Below are positions 60,670 through 64,000 of a stretch of DNA of 64,000 nt, piece after piece. Each line of letters opens with the position of its first letter. The stretch's first letter is position 1. The notes beneath the pieces are model-generated. The model ran no database searches and had not been told where the DNA came from. It was given only the letters and a program-made list of their open reading frames with translations. Origin of the DNA: Eretmocerus hayati (Eukaryota; Arthropoda; Insecta; Hymenoptera; Aphelinidae); the NCBI GenBank assembly GCA_029851415.1, contig CM056744.1:61498172-61562171 (forward strand), given 5' to 3'. A program made the translations under genes and the position numbers.

Positions 60670-60922
60670 GTATGTATGATGTACGATGAGTAACGAATAT
60701 GTTCAAGGCTGATCAAAATACTGTATTAAAATCACTAATCTCCATCCGTTATCTCTAAGTTGAAATATATTCTTCTGTAAACCTCACTCAATAAAGCATC
60801 CGTGGAAAAACAGCATACACACCAGAACTTTGATTTCTATCCATTCACCCACTACTAGTATGAATATGAATTTCTGAACATGAAACTTATTACAATGGCT
60901 CGTGGAATACTTCAACCGTTAA

Positions 60923-62354
60923 GCTTAGCGCACGCGAGAGATATTATTATTAGCACACGCGAGTATTGCAGTTCTGAAAACGGCACAGGACTTGTGTATG
61001 ACTGAGTGGATGCCCGCACAAAAACGCCACGGGAGTGATCAGTCGCGTGTGCTGAATGAATTTTGAGAATTGTGTCGCAACAGAGAATCTGTCGTACAAA
61101 TCACAGCCAGGAAGCAGAAGCTCTTTTCTAGGGGAGGCCGTTTGCAACACGTGGACCACGATGATGGCATTCAATGTTGATGATCTGCATCATTTGCTCC
61201 GCAGCCTAATCCGCAGCTAAACCGATGCCCGCACGCCCACAAAAGAATCAACACTCGCGCACTTGCAATCACTCTCGTCACCACCATTACCGCAAAACAG
61301 TAATAATTTTATTATCCTTTACAGAAAAACGATAAGGATCGTAGCTCAACCTCGATGGCCCTCACTCTAATCATTACACAGCAGACGCTTGTTTGTTATG
61401 TAATGATTAAGGGTAAATAAAAACGCGTGCGAAGTTGGCACCCCCTTCAAAGCATCACAAATGTAATGATTTGAAAGGCATTTTCAATTAAAAGTTACAA
61501 AAAATGAAAGCTATTACAAAAAATTTTGATATTTCCCAACGAAATTACAAAATCCCATCTATATCCCAGTTGCGGTATGTACACCAATTACGACACATAT
61601 TGTATATAACTTTGCACGTCAGCGCGGCGCTGATCAGCTTGGCGTCTTGCCATCAAACTTGTTCTAACTCGTGTACGATCATCTCAACCGGGCTCTTGTT
61701 ACATTTAAAGAATCTTGATGAGCTTCAGGCTTAGATATGAGATTTGCGGACGTTTTCAGTGCATTATTGCACTATATGGAAGCTATGAAAGAGCAGAGCA
61801 GAAGACAACGCGGCACACTGCCTTGCTCACTCGGCAGAGCACGGTAGATTCTACCTGGTTCCCCGGTTCTGCCTACCGAATTCCGCTCTCAGTGCAGTGG
61901 TAGATTAGTGTATCACATAGACACAGTCATAGACATGAGAAGGTATTGACTGCGAGACGCGGGTTATTGCCGTGGGACTTCGTGCGAGTGAGACGGATGC
62001 GCAAGAGGCAATGCTTTCTTAAGGAGCGGCGTGACTCTTACTTCATGCCAGACTTGGCACTGTACTGTGTTGAGACATCGGCTACATCGACTATACCTGG
62101 TATAGTCAGAGGGCGCTATATATATACAGCCTCATGTATAGGCTGCGCGCGTTAGTATAGAGGTGACGGCTTCTATATGTACCATGTACGGCACCGCGTA
62201 TATGCCTGTTCGGCGCCGTATATTCGCCGGTTGGCCTCCTATATGGGCGGCCAGCGGCCATATGGAGACGCTGGGACGTTTCGGAACAAGGTCCAGGCCG
62301 ATTCTTCTCGTTATTAGATGCATGCGCCCATGTACATACAGCGTCTCTCTCTCT
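60923..62354. other. Non-coding, no recognised feature
   Basis: Mixed sequence; 62110-62290 is rich in TATATG/GCGGCC strings. No gene, splice pattern or element end recognised. Confidence 0.45.
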
Positions 62355-62378
62355 ATATATATATTATATATTATTAAT

Positions 62379-62421
<43 letters not shown>
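62355..62421. repeat. (TA)n microsatellite
   Basis: Long alternating AT tract with minor interruptions, ending at the foldback element. Confidence 0.95.
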
Positions 62422-62427
<6 letters not shown>

Positions 62428-63212
62428 CCTTCATAAGTTCTCGAAGGTCAATCCCTCGATTACCCTGACTTGCAACAGCGATAGGTCGAATTCTATGCAT
62501 CGTACGAAAATTTTCAGAAAAGCATCTTAAAGAGCAGAAAAATACTAACTTTTACTGGGCTTGGATGATTTTTATCGAATATTTTTGAAGGTCCTAAACG
62601 CTGATGAAAAAACAGAAAATCTTAAAATTTTTTACTTTCATTGAGACACCTGCAGTTTCAATGCGAATGAAGATACGGCGATTTTGAAAAAAGCATCTTG
62701 TAGAGCGGAAAAAATGCTATAAGTAACCATTTTTTGATTATTTTCCACCTTCCGTGTATGCATGAAGACGTGCGAGCTGTCCAAATCCCCAAAATCATGG
62801 TTTTTAACCGTTTCTTGTGCCGTTTCTGGTGATAAACAGTCATTTTGGGTATCTAGACAGCTCGTACATTCTCACTCGCGGTATGTAAAAAATAATCAGG
62901 AAATGCCTACACATAGCATTTTTTCCGCTCTACAAGATGCTTTCTCCAGAATTGCCGTATCTTCATCCACATCGAAACTGCAGGTGTCTCAATGAAAGTT
63001 AACAATTTTTAGATTTTCTATTCTTTCATCAGCGTGTAGGACGCTCAAAAATATTCGATAAAAATCATCCAAACCCAATCAAAGTTAGTGTTTTTTCTGC
63101 TCTTCAGGATGCTCAAAAGTGAAATTTTCGCACAACGCATAGAATTTGACTTATCACTGTTGCAAGTCAGGGTAATCGAGGGATCGACCATCGAGAACTT
63201 ATGAACGGTACT
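62422..63212. repeat. Foldback element inserted in a (TA)n tract, arms about 375 bp
   Basis: AGTACCCTTCATAAGTTCTC at the left end pairs with GAACTTATGAACGGTACT at the right. Both arms carry GTCAGGGTAATCGAGGGAT, AAGATGCTTT/AAAGCATCTT and ACACCTGCAGTTTC. TA repeats lie on both sides. The loop is short (about 62800-62840). Confidence 0.85.
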
Positions 63213-63218
63213 GTATAT

Positions 63219-63241
63219 GTGTATATATATATATATATATA
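63219..63241. repeat. (TA)n tract between foldback element and MITE
   Basis: TA run separating the foldback element from MITE copy 2. Confidence 0.9.
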
Positions 63242-63261
63242 CATTCATATAGCTATAAATA

Positions 63262-63785
63262 CTGGGACGCCGATATGGATTCATAAAATCTGGGACGAAA
63301 AAGAGTATATTTTCCCAAATACTGGGATTTTTCCAAAAACGTGTAAAAATGGAAATTTTGGGTTGAAAGTATTTTTTTATTCAAACACTAAACCATCCCT
63401 CGTGGGAGATAACCGCCGAGGAGATAACAGACGTGTGCTTAGACTTCGTTTTGCGTTCAAAACACTAACCATCCCTCGTGGGAGATAACCGCCGAGGAGA
63501 TAACAGACGTGTGCTTAGACTTCGTTTTGCGTTCAAAACACTAACCATCCCTCGTGGGAGATAACCGCCGAGGAGATAACAGAATTTTGCTTAGAAAGTG
63601 GTTTTTTTCAAAATATCACGAAATTTTCACGCGTCCCAGAAAATGGCAAAATATATTATTCGCCGCGTCCCAGAATTTATGAATCTAGAAGGACGCCTTC
63701 TGGGACGTCCCAGAATTTAGAACGCGTCCCAGAATTTGACAAAATATCGCTGAAATGACGTCATCGCGTCCCGGAATCTCTAGTT
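63262..63785. mobile_element. CTGGGACG MITE, copy 2
   Basis: Close relative of 9746-10183 in the same orientation. It has three starts of the 76-bp unit (63391, 63467, 63543) against two in copy 1, and an extra CGTCCCAG block near 63690-63720. (TA)n tracts lie on both sides. Confidence 0.85.
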
Positions 63786-63795
63786 AAAGAAGTGT

Positions 63796-63841
<46 letters not shown>
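63796..63841. repeat. (TA)n microsatellite
   Basis: Alternating TA run right of MITE copy 2. The last 159 bases of the window hold nothing I recognise. Confidence 0.95.
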
Positions 63842-63845
<4 letters not shown>

Positions 63846-64000
63846 GCGCTATGCAGCTGGTGCATCAACCAGCGTTGTGCACGAGAGGCGCGTCTGTGCC
63901 CGTAATGGACATTGTAATGTACGAATAGATTTTTTTTCCGTTCCTTTGATTTTTTAATGGTTATATCATATGCAACCAATATTATTATTATTTCCTGTCG

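Larger units (their letters stand above)
56509..60922. repeat. 4.4-kb palindrome, arms about 1.95 kb, spacer about 520 bp
   Basis: Left arm 56509-58461 and right arm 58980-60922 are inverted copies that differ by only a few bases where I compared them (for example CTACACAGG against CTATACAGG). Outer ends read TTAACGGTTGAAG and its inverse. Each arm carries one TRIM element at the mirrored place and mirrored open frames (57381-57791 with 59640-60050; 57966-58250 with 59181-59465) that I do not recognise; the mirrored frames reflect duplication, not proven coding. Confidence 0.95.

Overview
The window is nuclear DNA of an arthropod, most likely an insect. The base is spliceosomal introns inside transposase genes, several non-LTR retrotransposon clades, a P-element relative, AT-rich filler and long (GA)n and (TA)n microsatellites. 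Long GA tracts and a tRNA-bearing TRIM would fit Hymenoptera, but that is a guess. I recognise no intact host gene. Almost everything identifiable is a mobile element, many of them nested, or an inverted repeat.

Left half (1-35 kb): two related LINE families lie on the minus strand. Copy A1 (1-2704) runs off the left edge with an open ORF2. Copy B (about 11418-19783) carries an apparently intact 4.5-kb DNA transposon D (14003-18518) with a 3-bp target duplication; removing D and one TSD copy restores the ORF2 frame. Copy A2 (about 19798-30545) is decayed and carries a P-element relative (24643-29775) with an 8-bp duplication and about 315-bp terminal inverted repeats. In A1, A2 and B, ORF1 and ORF2 share one frame and are separated by UGA-CUA, a classic leaky-stop context, and ORF2 has no usable AUG. 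An R1-like LINE (30647-32806) and fragments of two more LINEs (34029-35059) follow. Five of the LINE ends lie directly on (GA)n tracts, with a consistent orientation per family. A degenerate THAP/DDE transposon (6944-8771) and a MITE lodged in a (TA)n tract complete this half.

Right half (32.8-64 kb): this is a field of hairpin-forming DNA. There are foldback elements at 32812-33892, 36680-39346, 46852-47911, 49156-49786, 51010-51690, 53155-54547 (8-bp TSD, hAT-like) and 62422-63212. There is an array of about 29-bp units that inverts on itself at 41862-42680. A 4.4-kb palindrome (56509-60922) has arms of about 1.95 kb that each carry the same TRIM element, whose 183-bp LTRs contain a 75-nt tRNA-like sequence followed by a T-run. 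A 76-bp minisatellite with a higher-order dimer lies at 45955-46851.

The elements have no common cellular pathway. They are related by nesting, by shared target preference (GA and TA microsatellites) and perhaps by a shared output of double-stranded RNA from the hairpins. The main novelty candidates are the conserved in-frame UGA-CUA, the orientation-specific use of (GA)n by different LINE clades, the tRNA-bearing TRIM and the tandem-unit hairpin.
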